From FEN-1279 sp964501535 (lineage in GTDB: Bacteria > Bacteroidota > Ignavibacteria > Tepidaquicellales > Tepidaquicellaceae), in the NCBI GenBank assembly GCA_964501535.1, contig CAZCSV010000002.1, forward strand, positions 248,001 through 312,000: a stretch of DNA of 64,000 nucleotides. Reading direction: 5' to 3'. Shown here in pieces: positions 25,197-34,754 of this stretch; position 1 is the stretch's first letter; the number at the start of each line of letters is the position of its first letter. Made by a program: the position numbers and the translations under genes. Under the pieces are notes generated by a model. That model made no database searches, was not told where the DNA came from, and saw only the letters and a program-made list of their open reading frames with translations.

Positions 25197-26417
25197 TCAG
25201 TTAACAGGCAGAAATATTTTAAATGTCGTTCCTTCTTTATGTTTTGAAGTAACTTCAATTTTTCCTTTATGTTCTTTTATTATTCTTTCTGCGAAGGACA
25301 GACCGAGACCAGTACCTTTTCCATAACCTTTTGTACTAAAGAAAGGTTTAAATATTTTTTCAATATGTTCTTTGGATATTCCGATTCCGTTATCTGATAT
25401 TTCCGTGGTTATAAAATCCCCGTTTGTATAGGTTTTTACGTTTATAGTACCGTTTTGGGAGATTGCCTGTATTGAATTATTAATAATATTTAGAAAAACA
25501 TCTCTGATTAGGTCTTTGTCTGCTTTTATCTGGGGTAGTTTTTTATCATAGTACTTCTTATAATTTATTTCTTTATTTTCAGAAATAAATTTTGCTTTTT
25601 CCGTTATTTCTTCCAGTATTTCATTTATATTAAGAGGTTCCGGGGTAAGCATAACAGGCTTCGAGAAATTGAGAAGCTGTCTGATGGATTTTGTAATCCT
25701 TGTGGTTTCATCAATGATGACTTTTAGTTCCTCATAGCCCTCATCATTTTCTTTTTTATCGATGAGCAGGTAATCAGCATTTCCCGATATTATATTTAGC
25801 GGATTCGAGAGGTTATGTGCGATGCTGGAGACTACTTCTCCGATTAGAGCCAGATTTTCCTTTTCTCTTAGTTCCTTTTCAAGTTTAATTTCATTCGTGA
25901 TATCGCGAATAATTCCCACGTTTCCGATGCAGACATGGTTTTCATCAAAAATGGGAAATCTTGATATGTTAACCTCTTTTATTTTATTGTCCTTTGTTAT
26001 TCTCTGTGTTTTATAATCGGAAACGAATCCTACCTCTTTGACTTTATTTATTAAAAATTCTTTTTCGCCTTTTATTCTGATATTTTCAGGGATTAAAAAC
26101 TCGAAATCCTTGCCAATAACTTCATCTTTTTTATAGCCGAAAAGTTTTTCGGCACCTTCATTCCAGATGAAGATTTCGGAGTCATTTCTAAATCCGATAA
26201 TGGCGTCGGGTGATTTCAGGATAATATCCGAAAAGAATTTTTCGTGTGTGGATTTGCCCTGTCTCATCATCTTAATCATTTCAGATATATAGGTTTCCAC
26301 AGAGTTAAGTATGTCGAAAATTTCTTCCTCTGTAAGTTTTCCTCCATATTTTTCTTTGAAACTACCGAGAAGCATTTTTTTATATTTACCTGCTTCTCCG
26401 AGCATCATGTATTCCAT
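25197..26417 (-). CDS. PAS-domain sensor histidine kinase (NtrB-like)
   Basis: The 406-residue soluble protein has an N-terminal helical region, a PAS domain (about 60-180, with FIWNEGAEKLFGY), a HisKA domain with phospho-acceptor in SSIAHNLSNPLN (about residue 203) and an ATPase domain with N box NIINNSIQAI, DNGIGIS and GKGTGLGLS. The residue after the His is Asn where Glu is usual. No membrane segment is present, so it senses a cytoplasmic signal. The architecture fits kinases that pair with NtrC-type regulators; the orphan regulator at 14235 is a possible partner, by inference only. Confidence 0.88.
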   Translation of the reverse strand: MEYMMLGEAGKYKKMLLGSFKEKYGGKLTEEEIFDILNSVETYISEMIKMMRQGKSTHEKFFSDIILKSPDAIIGFRNDSEIFIWNEGAEKLFGYKKDEVIGKDFEFLIPENIRIKGEKEFLINKVKEVGFVSDYKTQRITKDNKIKEVNISRFPIFDENHVCIGNVGIIRDITNEIKLEKELREKENLALIGEVVSSIAHNLSNPLNIISGNADYLLIDKKENDEGYEELKVIIDETTRITKSIRQLLNFSKPVMLTPEPLNINEILEEITEKAKFISENKEINYKKYYDKKLPQIKADKDLIRDVFLNIINNSIQAISQNGTINVKTYTNGDFITTEISDNGIGISKEHIEKIFKPFFSTKGYGKGTGLGLSFAERIIKEHKGKIEVTSKHKEGTTFKIFLPVN

Positions 26418-26534
26418 AATTTCTTCTTTAAAATCTTATTAATCTGATTATAAATAGTTTAGCGTGTAAAAATTTTAACAAAGGAATATTCTAAAACGTT
26501 CAATTATGATATTAATGATGGAGAAAATATTATT

Positions 26535-27797
26535 TTAAATTTTATTCACATTGGTGAGTTTTCCTTTTTTAAAAACAGATTCCAGCTGGTTTACGGCAAA
26601 GTGATACAGCAGGTCTTTATATGAGGGGAAATCGAAGACAAGCAAGTCGGCTTGTTTACCCTCTTCGATACTGCCGACTTGGTTATGAATAAAAAGCGAG
26701 TGTGCAGGATTAATGGTAACTGCGTTAATAATTTCTTCCGCAGACATTTTCATATTCAATGATGCCAGGGACATAATTATCTGCATATTTTCCGTATAAC
26801 AGCTTCCCGGATTAAAATCAGTTGCCAGTGATACGGGTACATTATTTTCGATGAGTTTTCTTGCAGGCTGGTATTGAATATTCAGGAAATATGAGGTGCC
26901 GGGTAAGAGGGTTGCAATTATGTTTTTTCCCGATAGTTTTTTAATGTCCCTCAGAGTTAAAACTTCCAGGTGGTCGACAGAAATCACATTTGTTCTTATA
27001 GCCGCATCCACTCCTCCAATGGAATTAAACTGGTCTGTATGGATTCTCGGAATCAGTCCGAATTTTGCCCCCAATTTCAGAATACTTTCCGATTCGTTAG
27101 CATCGAAGTAATTTAATTCACAAAAAACATCAATAAATTTCGCAAGTTTTCTTTTTGCGATAATGGGAATCATTTCGAAGCAGATCAGCTCAATATATTC
27201 TTTTTTATTCATGTTCTTCGGAACAGAATGTGCTCCTAGGAATGTCGGAAGAATATTCAGTCCGTATTTATTTTTTTCATTTAATTTATTGATTACTTCG
27301 AGCATTTTGATTTCATTTTTCAAGTCGAGACCGTAACCTGATTTTGCTTCCAGAGTTGTCGTGCCATATTTAAAGAAATTTTTCAGGCGTTTTTCCGCCA
27401 AAGCAAGCAGTTCGTTTTTAGTTGCGTTTCTAACAGCATTAACTGTAGCGGATATTCCTCCACCTGTTTTTGTAATTTCTTCATAAGTACTTCCTTTAAT
27501 TCTCGTTTCATATTCATCCGAGCGTGAGCCTGCGAATACCAAGTGTGTATGGGAGTCCACGAATCCCGGCATTACTGTTTTATTTTTTCCGTTTACAACT
27601 TCAAATTTAAGTTTTTTTTCTTTGAGAAAGTTTCTCAGTCCGTTTTCGTTTCCGGAATACGTTATTTTTTCATTTTCAATCAGGATGTTTCCGTTTTTTA
27701 TCAGTCCGATTTCCGATTGTTCTTTTCCTTTTTTAGGAAACGCGGAATTATTTTTGCAGGTTACGAGATTTGTAATATCTTTAATCAGAAAATTCAT
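26535..27797 (-). CDS. hutI: Imidazolonepropionase
   Basis: The 420-residue amidohydrolase has the HutI pattern: VMPGFVDSHTHLVFAGSRSDE (metal-binding HxH), then TGGGISATVNAVR, EAKSGYGLD, GAHSVP, RIHTDQF and SLATDFNPGS. It hydrolyses imidazolone-5-propionate to N-formimino-glutamate, the third step of histidine breakdown. HutH, HutU and HutG are not within the window, so the pathway must be encoded elsewhere or be incomplete. It has 184 bp upstream to a divergent glycosyltransferase gene. Confidence 0.92.
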   Translation of the reverse strand: MNFLIKDITNLVTCKNNSAFPKKGKEQSEIGLIKNGNILIENEKITYSGNENGLRNFLKEKKLKFEVVNGKNKTVMPGFVDSHTHLVFAGSRSDEYETRIKGSTYEEITKTGGGISATVNAVRNATKNELLALAEKRLKNFFKYGTTTLEAKSGYGLDLKNEIKMLEVINKLNEKNKYGLNILPTFLGAHSVPKNMNKKEYIELICFEMIPIIAKRKLAKFIDVFCELNYFDANESESILKLGAKFGLIPRIHTDQFNSIGGVDAAIRTNVISVDHLEVLTLRDIKKLSGKNIIATLLPGTSYFLNIQYQPARKLIENNVPVSLATDFNPGSCYTENMQIIMSLASLNMKMSAEEIINAVTINPAHSLFIHNQVGSIEEGKQADLLVFDFPSYKDLLYHFAVNQLESVFKKGKLTNVNKI

Positions 27798-27981
27798 GTT
27801 TTACATTAATTTTCACAAAAATAGTCAAATAATTTTTAACAGTCAGTTGAAAAACAATCCGGAGAAAAAAGAAAAAAATATATTCCAGTTTAATAAATTC
27901 ACAGCTTCTGAAAAAAAACATCTTGATATTAACGTCTCTTTAGGTTAAATTAGAGAAACGTATCATTTTAAATTTATCATT

Positions 27982-30222
27982 ATGAAGTTCGCATTTATCG
28001 GAACATATCCTCCGCAAAAATGCGGAATCGGAACATTCACTCACAATCTTGTAAAGTCCATAGCAGAGAATTTTGATTACAGTAATAAGTTTCCGAATTT
28101 GTATGTAATAGCAGTCAGGGACAGTGAGCAGGATTATGAATATCCACCGGAGGTGACTTTTGTAGTCAATCAAAATAATCAAAGGGATTACGTCAGTGCG
28201 GCAAAATTCATAAATTACAATAAAGCGGACGCATGCATACTCGAGCATGAATTCGGAATTTTCGGTGGGGAGAGCGGAGTTTACATACTGTCATTAGCCA
28301 GCAGAATTAACATTCCGCTTATTGTCACATTTCACACCGTTTTAAGAGAGCCGACGCATATTCAGAAGATAATAGTTCAGGAATTAAGCAGTAAGGCAGA
28401 AAAAGTAATAGTAATGAGTAAAAAAGCTTTAAAATTCCTGCTCGAGATTTATAATATTCCCGAGGATAAAGTCGAAGTGATAGAGCACGGCGTGACGGTC
28501 GGAAAGGTCTTGCACAGGGAAACGGTAAGGGAAAAATTTAATTTCAACAATAAGACGGCGCTGTTCACGTTCGGGTTGTTAAACAGGAATAAGGGAATCG
28601 AAACGGTTATAAAGGCATTACCAAAAGTAGTGGCGAAACACAAAAATATTCTGTACCTTGTTTTAGGAAACACGCATCCGAAGGTATTAAGCCGCCACGG
28701 AGAGGAGTACCGTGAGTATCTGCAGAGGCTGGTAAAAGAGCATAGGCTTGAAAATTATGTATACTTTTATAAAAATTTTGTCAGCGAAGAATTATTAATG
28801 GAGTATTTATATGCGGCGGATATTTATATTACTCCGTATTTAAACGAAGCCCAAATCACAAGCGGGACACTCTCTTACGCGATAGGTGCCGGAACAGCAG
28901 TAATATCGACTCCATACTGGCATGCTCAGGAACTGCTTGCGGACGGGCGGGGAATATTATTCGATTTTCATAATCACGAACAATTGGGAAATATTCTGCT
29001 TGATTTACTTGACAACCGTCATAAGCTCGAGCAGCTTCGGGAGGCCGCTTCGGAATACGGTCACAGGCTCAAATGGCCGAGGATAGGAGCCAAGTATATA
29101 AAGACAGCAAAATCGTCGGTGGAAAATTATTCTTATATAGACAAAGAGAAGCAGACCATTCTAGACCCGAATCTGTTGCCTGATCTTACATTTTCCCATA
29201 TAAAACGGCTTACTGACGATACGGGAATAATTCAGCACGCCGAATTCGGGATTCCAAATTTGAAAGAGGGGTATTGCTTGGATGATAACGCAAGAGCACT
29301 TTTAATGATCGCGATGGAGCATTTCAAGCACAAGACAGAAGATACTGTTAACCTTATGCCGATTTATCTGAGCTTTATAAGCTATATGCAAAACAATGAC
29401 GGCTCTTTCAGAAATTTTTTAAGTTTCAGCAGAAACTATCTGGATGAAATCGGTTCTGAAGATTCATTCGGGAGGGCGATATGGGCGCTGGGTTATCTTA
29501 TTAAAAACTCACCGGATGAGTCTTACTTTCAGGTCAGCAGGGAAATTTTCAGAAGGTCTGTGCCGTATTTCAAAAAGCTGAAACATTTAAGAGGAATTGC
29601 AAATACAATAATCGGGATTTCATATTATATGGGGCGTTTTCCAGATGACGAAAACATGAAAGCACTGATGTATGATATGACGAATACGATAGTGAACAAA
29701 TATAATTCGGAAAAGTCAGATGACTGGAAATGGTTTGAAGATATTTTAACTTACGACAATGCCATTATTCCGCTTGCAATATTTCACGCTGCTGAGGTTT
29801 TCAGGGATAATGTTTTTCTCAAGGTCGCACTGGAGTCATCGAAATTTCTCGAAAGTGCTACGATGAAAAAGAGATATTTCAAACCGGTCGGAAGCAAGGG
29901 ATGGTACCGCAAGGGTGGAAATTGTGCTCTCTTTGCACAGCAATCCCTGGATGTGATGGGAATGGTGTTACTCTATTTCAAAGCATATGAATTGACCAAA
30001 GACAGAAAATACCTCGATAAAATGTTCATTTCGTATATGTGGTATCTCGGAAAAAATACACTTGGACTTCCAGTATATGATTATGAATCCGGAGGATGCA
30101 ACGACGGTCTGGAGGAATACGGATTAAACAGGAATCAGGGAGCGGAAAGCACTATTGCGTATTTGATTTCGCATCTTACGGTATTGAATGCCTTCGAATT
30201 CGAATATGAATATGAAAAATAA
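27982..30222 (+). CDS. GT4 glycosyltransferase fused to an alpha/alpha-barrel-like domain
   Basis: The 746-residue protein has an N-terminal GT-B glycosyltransferase (about 1-365; KCGIGTFTHNL donor-site loop, GLLNRNKGIE, and the ITPYLNEAQITSGTLSYAIGAG segment with the family 4 acceptor/donor signature) and a C-terminal all-helical part (about 385-740) with aromatic-rich repeats such as EGYCLDDNARAL and DDWKWFEDILTYDNA that look like an (alpha/alpha)6 toroid of glycan-active enzymes. It starts the cluster with GH130 and GT4 genes; the next gene starts 6 bp later. It may make or trim a mannose-containing polymer; the second domain's activity is unknown. Confidence 0.75.
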   Translation: MKFAFIGTYPPQKCGIGTFTHNLVKSIAENFDYSNKFPNLYVIAVRDSEQDYEYPPEVTFVVNQNNQRDYVSAAKFINYNKADACILEHEFGIFGGESGVYILSLASRINIPLIVTFHTVLREPTHIQKIIVQELSSKAEKVIVMSKKALKFLLEIYNIPEDKVEVIEHGVTVGKVLHRETVREKFNFNNKTALFTFGLLNRNKGIETVIKALPKVVAKHKNILYLVLGNTHPKVLSRHGEEYREYLQRLVKEHRLENYVYFYKNFVSEELLMEYLYAADIYITPYLNEAQITSGTLSYAIGAGTAVISTPYWHAQELLADGRGILFDFHNHEQLGNILLDLLDNRHKLEQLREAASEYGHRLKWPRIGAKYIKTAKSSVENYSYIDKEKQTILDPNLLPDLTFSHIKRLTDDTGIIQHAEFGIPNLKEGYCLDDNARALLMIAMEHFKHKTEDTVNLMPIYLSFISYMQNNDGSFRNFLSFSRNYLDEIGSEDSFGRAIWALGYLIKNSPDESYFQVSREIFRRSVPYFKKLKHLRGIANTIIGISYYMGRFPDDENMKALMYDMTNTIVNKYNSEKSDDWKWFEDILTYDNAIIPLAIFHAAEVFRDNVFLKVALESSKFLESATMKKRYFKPVGSKGWYRKGGNCALFAQQSLDVMGMVLLYFKAYELTKDRKYLDKMFISYMWYLGKNTLGLPVYDYESGGCNDGLEEYGLNRNQGAESTIAYLISHLTVLNAFEFEYEYEK

Positions 30223-30228
30223 AAAAAT

Positions 30229-31158
30229 ATGAACTTCATAAAAAGATATTCTAAAAACCCTATACTTACGAAAGATGATATTCCCTATGAAGTAGCAACT
30301 GTTCATAATGCAGGTGCAGTAAAATTCGGAGATAAATATATTATACTATTCCGCTCGCATCTGCATAACGGACGAAGTATCATTGGTCTTGCTGAAAGCA
30401 AAGATGGATTTAATTTCACGGTACATACGGAACCTTTTATGGTTCCATCTGACGAAGGAGAATTCAGATTATATGAAGAGTATGGAGTCGAAGATCCGCG
30501 GATTACTTTTTTAGAAGGAGAATACCTGATTACGTATAGTGCTTATTCAAGGTATGGAGTTCGAATCGGACTTGCAAAAACTAAAGATTTTAAAAAAGTT
30601 GAAAGATTTGCATTAATCACGGAAGCAGATTATCGTAATGTTGTAATTTTCCCTGAAAAGTTTAACGGACTTTATGTCCGTCTGGACCGCCCGCATTCCG
30701 AAATCTCTCCATGGTCTATATGGATTTCGTATTCGCCTGACTTGAAATACTGGGGAGATTCAAAAGTTATTATGCGTCCCGTTCAGTATCATTGGGATGA
30801 GATGAAAATCGGTCCCGGAGCTCCTCCGATTAAGACAAACAAAGGATGGCTGAGTATATATCACGGTGTATTTCCGACGATGGATGGAAGTGTTTACCGT
30901 CTCGGTGTAGCATTGCACGATTTAAATAATCCGTCTAAAATAATCGGAGTAGGGGATAACTGGATATTGCAGCCGGAGGAAGAGTATGAGGTTACGGGTT
31001 ATGTTCATAACGTTGTATTTTCCTGTGGGGCTGTTCCTGAGCCTGATGGAACGGTGAAAATATATTGGGGCGGTGCGGATAAAGTTCTTTGTGCTGGGGT
31101 AGCTGTTCTGGATGATCTAGTTAGTCTATGTTTAAATAATCCGAGAAATCCATTATGA
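30229..31158 (+). CDS. GH130 family beta-mannoside phosphorylase/hydrolase
   Basis: The 309-residue five-bladed propeller protein has GH130 signatures: NPIL near the N terminus, YGVEDPRIT (Asp likely the catalytic acid, about residue 86), RNVVIFPEK, and GPGAPPIKTNKGWLSIYHGV, ending in VVFSCGAV. Family members cleave beta-1,4- or beta-1,2-mannosides, many by phosphorolysis to mannose 1-phosphate. The gene sits 6 bp after the GT4 fusion gene and its stop overlaps the ATG of the next GT4 gene (ATGA), a clear three-gene operon. The exact linkage cannot be told from sequence by eye. Confidence 0.88.
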   Translation: MNFIKRYSKNPILTKDDIPYEVATVHNAGAVKFGDKYIILFRSHLHNGRSIIGLAESKDGFNFTVHTEPFMVPSDEGEFRLYEEYGVEDPRITFLEGEYLITYSAYSRYGVRIGLAKTKDFKKVERFALITEADYRNVVIFPEKFNGLYVRLDRPHSEISPWSIWISYSPDLKYWGDSKVIMRPVQYHWDEMKIGPGAPPIKTNKGWLSIYHGVFPTMDGSVYRLGVALHDLNNPSKIIGVGDNWILQPEEEYEVTGYVHNVVFSCGAVPEPDGTVKIYWGGADKVLCAGVAVLDDLVSLCLNNPRNPL

Positions 31159-32171
31159 AGGTAGCGATATTATCACCAATAGTTTGGAGGACTCCTCCGA
31201 GAAAATACGGGCCGTGGGAGCAGGTTGCATCCAATATCGCGGAAGGTCTGGTCGAAAAAGGAATTGATGTAACACTTTTTGCAACCGGTGACTCGAGTAC
31301 TAAAGGAAAGCTTGAATATATAATAGAAAAGCCTGCGGGCGAAAATCCTGAGCTTGACTATAAAGTCTGCGAGTGCATGCACATCAGCAATCTCATGGAG
31401 AGAGCCTCGGAATTTGATATCATACACAACAATTTCGATTTTCTACCTTTGACTTATTCGCATCTGATAAAAACTCCGATGGTTACCACCATTCACGGTT
31501 TTTCTTCTCCAAAGATTATTCCTGTTTTTAAAAAGTATAATGATACAAATTATTATGTATCAATAAGCAATTCCGATAGAAGTTCCCAGTTAAAATATAT
31601 AGCAACGATATACAATGGTATTGACGAGAAGGGATTTACTTTCGAGAAACAACACGGGGATTATCTTTTATTTTTCGGAAGAATTCACAATGAAAAAGGA
31701 ACATACGAGTGCATTAAGATTGCAAAGAAAGCAAAGATGAAATTGATAATTGCGGGATTTATTCAGGATGAAAAATATTTTAAGAAAAAGGTTAAACCGT
31801 ACGTTAATGATGAAGATGTGGTATATGTAGGGAATGCAGGTCCTGAGAAGAGAGATAAACTGCTTGGAGGAGCTTATGCATTGTTACATCCGATAAACTT
31901 CGAAGAGCCGTTTGGTTTAAGTGTCGTAGAATCTTATTTTTGCGGAACACCAGTAATTGCTTTTAATCGCGGCTCTATGTCTGAACTGGTTATTGACGGT
32001 AAGACAGGTTTCCTAGTGAGAAATATTAATGAAGCGGTTGATTCATTAAGAGATGTGATAAGTATAAATAGAATAGATTGTCTTATATGGGCTGAAAGCA
32101 AGTTCACACGGTCGAAGATGGCGGAAGAATATATAAAGATATATAGGTTATTATTGAAACAAAACCGTTAA
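31155..32171 (+). CDS. Family 4 glycosyltransferase
   Basis: The 338-residue GT-B protein begins MKVAILSPIVWRTPPRKYGPWE, the sugar-acceptor loop of a GT4 subgroup, and has IIHNNFDF, TTIHGF, LFFGRIHNEKG and HPINFEEPFGLSVVESYFCGTPVIAF, the C-terminal donor site with the conserved EPFG and E residues. It likely adds a hexose to a glycan or glycolipid. It overlaps the GH130 gene by 4 bp, and its 3' end overlaps the converging formyltransferase gene by 4 bp, leaving no room for a terminator between them. Confidence 0.87.
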   Translation: MKVAILSPIVWRTPPRKYGPWEQVASNIAEGLVEKGIDVTLFATGDSSTKGKLEYIIEKPAGENPELDYKVCECMHISNLMERASEFDIIHNNFDFLPLTYSHLIKTPMVTTIHGFSSPKIIPVFKKYNDTNYYVSISNSDRSSQLKYIATIYNGIDEKGFTFEKQHGDYLLFFGRIHNEKGTYECIKIAKKAKMKLIIAGFIQDEKYFKKKVKPYVNDEDVVYVGNAGPEKRDKLLGGAYALLHPINFEEPFGLSVVESYFCGTPVIAFNRGSMSELVIDGKTGFLVRNINEAVDSLRDVISINRIDCLIWAESKFTRSKMAEEYIKIYRLLLKQNR

Positions 32172-33109
32172 ATCGAAAACACTAAATTTTCATCGGGTAC
32201 AGGTAATGTTTCCGCAGGGATATTTGTTTTTATTGGTTCCATCAACTTTTTCTTAATTCTTTCGGAAAATATTTCATCAAAATTTAATATTTTTATTAAT
32301 CCTATTTGATTTTTCTCTTTTCTTATTACCAATTCCGATATTAAAGCAGCAGCCATATAATCAATTCCCATAATTATTTTATCATCTATCACAAAAGTAT
32401 TATCGGGCATTTCACCGTTTTCCATTTTTACTCTTATGGGTGTTGATTGACCTACAATTGGACCCGAATCAATTTGTTCCGTTATGATATGTATGGTTAT
32501 TTTTGTGGTTTCTGCTTTTCTCGCAATCAGATCTTCGAACGGTTGAGTACCTGCACCGTGATGTTCGGCAAGGTCAGAAGGATGAAAATTGTAAATACCA
32601 TAAGAAGGATAGTTGATAATTGGTGAATCAATTAACTGCCCGAAAACGAAAACTATGATTGCATACGGATTCCAGATTTTCAAAAGATGTCTGAAGTAAT
32701 TTGTTTTTATTTCTCCCGTATAACACGGTATACCGAAAGATAATGCAGATTCTATCGTGATTTTTTCTATATTCAATTTTTCATTCGAATCTAATAACCG
32801 CCAGATTCTTTTTTTTTGAGATATCTTCGATTCAGGATTCACAGGGTCGTCGGTAACGAGACCTACGATATTTAACCTATCCGGGAATTTTTTTTCACAT
32901 AGTTTTAAAGTTTCCAGAAGCATATAGCCGAATAAAAAGCTTCCGAATATCAATATTCTAAACCCTCTGTTATTTTTTTTTGGATTTTCATCTTTCGCGG
33001 GAATTATCAATTCACCCCATCGTGATTCTTTTATAGGAACGAACTTACGCTTTTCATTATCAGCTATTAGGGCTTGATTAATTGCAGATTCTAATTCCAG
33101 GTCTATCAT
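32168..33109 (-). CDS. Formyltransferase-fold protein
   Basis: The 313-residue protein has the formyl-THF transferase fold: ILIFGSFLFGYMLLE for the Rossmann start, YNFHPSDLAEHHGAGTQPFE with the catalytic Asn and His, and HIITEQIDSGPIVGQ with the catalytic Asp, so the N-H-D triad is intact. An extra N-terminal stretch of about 48 residues and a C-terminal extension differ from Fmt and PurN. It could formylate an amino sugar or another amine; its operon partner at 33163 is GH130-like, which favours a glycan-related substrate. The exact substrate is not known. Confidence 0.72.
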   Translation of the reverse strand: MIDLELESAINQALIADNEKRKFVPIKESRWGELIIPAKDENPKKNNRGFRILIFGSFLFGYMLLETLKLCEKKFPDRLNIVGLVTDDPVNPESKISQKKRIWRLLDSNEKLNIEKITIESALSFGIPCYTGEIKTNYFRHLLKIWNPYAIIVFVFGQLIDSPIINYPSYGIYNFHPSDLAEHHGAGTQPFEDLIARKAETTKITIHIITEQIDSGPIVGQSTPIRVKMENGEMPDNTFVIDDKIIMGIDYMAAALISELVIRKEKNQIGLIKILNFDEIFSERIKKKLMEPIKTNIPAETLPVPDENLVFSI

Positions 33110-33162
33110 TCAAAAATTTTAAATTTGAAATCAATTTTTAAATAAAACAGAAATTAAGGGAA

Positions 33163-34629
33163 TTAATCTTCTTCCAGTAATTTGTATAGTAAAGTTCTCA
33201 GGTTTACAGTTGCATAGCTCGATGCATAATCGGAAATTGCATAGGGAATAATCAATGCATCATTATGTACAAGTGAGCCGCATGAATAAACAACATTGGG
33301 AACGTAGCCTTCTCTTTCGTCTTCGTTAGGAGTTATCAGTGGTTCTTCAAGGCTGCCTATTACTTTTGTCGGGTCTTTCAAATCGAGCAGTAAAGCACCG
33401 ATGCAATATTTCCTCATTTGTCCTACTCCGTGTGTAATTAAAAGCCATCCTTCGTCTGTTTCGATAGGGGAGCCGCAGTTACCGACCTGAATGAGTTCCC
33501 ACTTATATTTCGGTTCCCATAGAATCTGAGCTGTTTCCCAGAGCGTGATATTGTCCGAAAACATTATATACTGGTTAACCCCGTCTATTCTGGAGAGCAT
33601 AGCATAGCGTCCGTTTATTTTTCTAGGGAAGAGAGCGAAATTTTTATCTCTTGTACATTCCCCGTGCATGGGAAGAATTTTAAAATGATAGAAATCTTTT
33701 GTCTCGATGAGTTTCGGTAGAATGGTATAGCCATCGTACGCGGTATAGGTCGCATAGTAGCAAGATTCGCCGTTTCTTTCGGTAAACTTCACAAATCTTG
33801 CGTCTTCTATTCCGTTTCTTTCCGTTCTTGAGACGGGGAAAATTACTCTTTCGGAAATATCCGTATCCTGTGAGAAAACCACTTCGTAATGTGAGCGAGC
33901 AAGCCATAGCATTTGCTTTAAAGTTTTTCTCTGGTCCAGGTTCAGTATTCTTGATTCTTGAACCTTTTTAATTGCTTCTTTTAGTCCCGTATAGTAAAAG
34001 AAGTCGTCGAGATGACTAAGTATTTCCGTTGAGATATCATTGTATATATCATGTTCATTCATAATATTGACAAATTCCTGCTTATCATAGACGTGTCCTT
34101 TAATAATTTCGGCTTCGCCTATATAATTACCCGGCGGGTCAAAAGTAAAATCAAGGTTTTTATCAATTATTCCGCTTCTGAAAACCAGAGATGAAATATG
34201 GCTTTCGCCTGTAGCTCTGAAGCTTACTATAATTCTGAGCTGTCCGTCTTCGAGGCCGTTTTGGTCAGGGTGTTCGACTGCTGACGGATTGAATAAAGCG
34301 GCGGATTCAATCGAATATTCCATTGTAAAATACGAACCGATCAGCAATCTTTTAGACGGTGACATCTTCTCGTGGCTTTCCATTATTCGGTTCACGTGTG
34401 GCAGGGCTCTGGTAAAATTCATCAGAAAAATTTTAGTAATATTCCTGTGGCGTTTAGCAAATTCCCTCAATACCTGGTTGAGTGATGTTTCGGCTTCTTC
34501 ATCGCTCATTTCAAGGATTTTTTTAATGATGGATTCGGCTTTTATTTCGCTGTGGTCGAAAAACCTTGTAATAACCCTTTTGGAGTTCGGATATATCCGC
34601 TCTTTTCTGCGGTTAACTGTAATTCTCAT
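33163..34629 (-). CDS. GH130 family protein with N-terminal extension
   Basis: The 488-residue protein has a helical N-terminal half-domain (about 1-260) and a C-terminal GH130-like propeller with RNGIEDARFVKF, NFALFPRKINGRYAMLSRID, QVGNCGSPIETDEGWLLITHGVG and GYVPNVVYSCGS, parallel to the GH130 blocks of the 309-residue protein at 30229. The longer form resembles the mannosidase-like subgroup of the family rather than the phosphorylases. It is transcribed ahead of the formyltransferase gene (53-bp gap) and opposite to the other glycan genes, suggesting two facing operons of one pathway. Confidence 0.82.
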   Translation of the reverse strand: MRITVNRRKERIYPNSKRVITRFFDHSEIKAESIIKKILEMSDEEAETSLNQVLREFAKRHRNITKIFLMNFTRALPHVNRIMESHEKMSPSKRLLIGSYFTMEYSIESAALFNPSAVEHPDQNGLEDGQLRIIVSFRATGESHISSLVFRSGIIDKNLDFTFDPPGNYIGEAEIIKGHVYDKQEFVNIMNEHDIYNDISTEILSHLDDFFYYTGLKEAIKKVQESRILNLDQRKTLKQMLWLARSHYEVVFSQDTDISERVIFPVSRTERNGIEDARFVKFTERNGESCYYATYTAYDGYTILPKLIETKDFYHFKILPMHGECTRDKNFALFPRKINGRYAMLSRIDGVNQYIMFSDNITLWETAQILWEPKYKWELIQVGNCGSPIETDEGWLLITHGVGQMRKYCIGALLLDLKDPTKVIGSLEEPLITPNEDEREGYVPNVVYSCGSLVHNDALIIPYAISDYASSYATVNLRTLLYKLLEED

Positions 34630-34754
34630 ATTAACGAATTAGTTGCTCAAATTTAATTTATCATTATCAGAATTGAAAGGGCATATTTTGTGTTTTATTG
34701 TTTCGGGTTTATTCTCACCGTATTGATGAACAATGCATAAAGGGAAAACAATTA

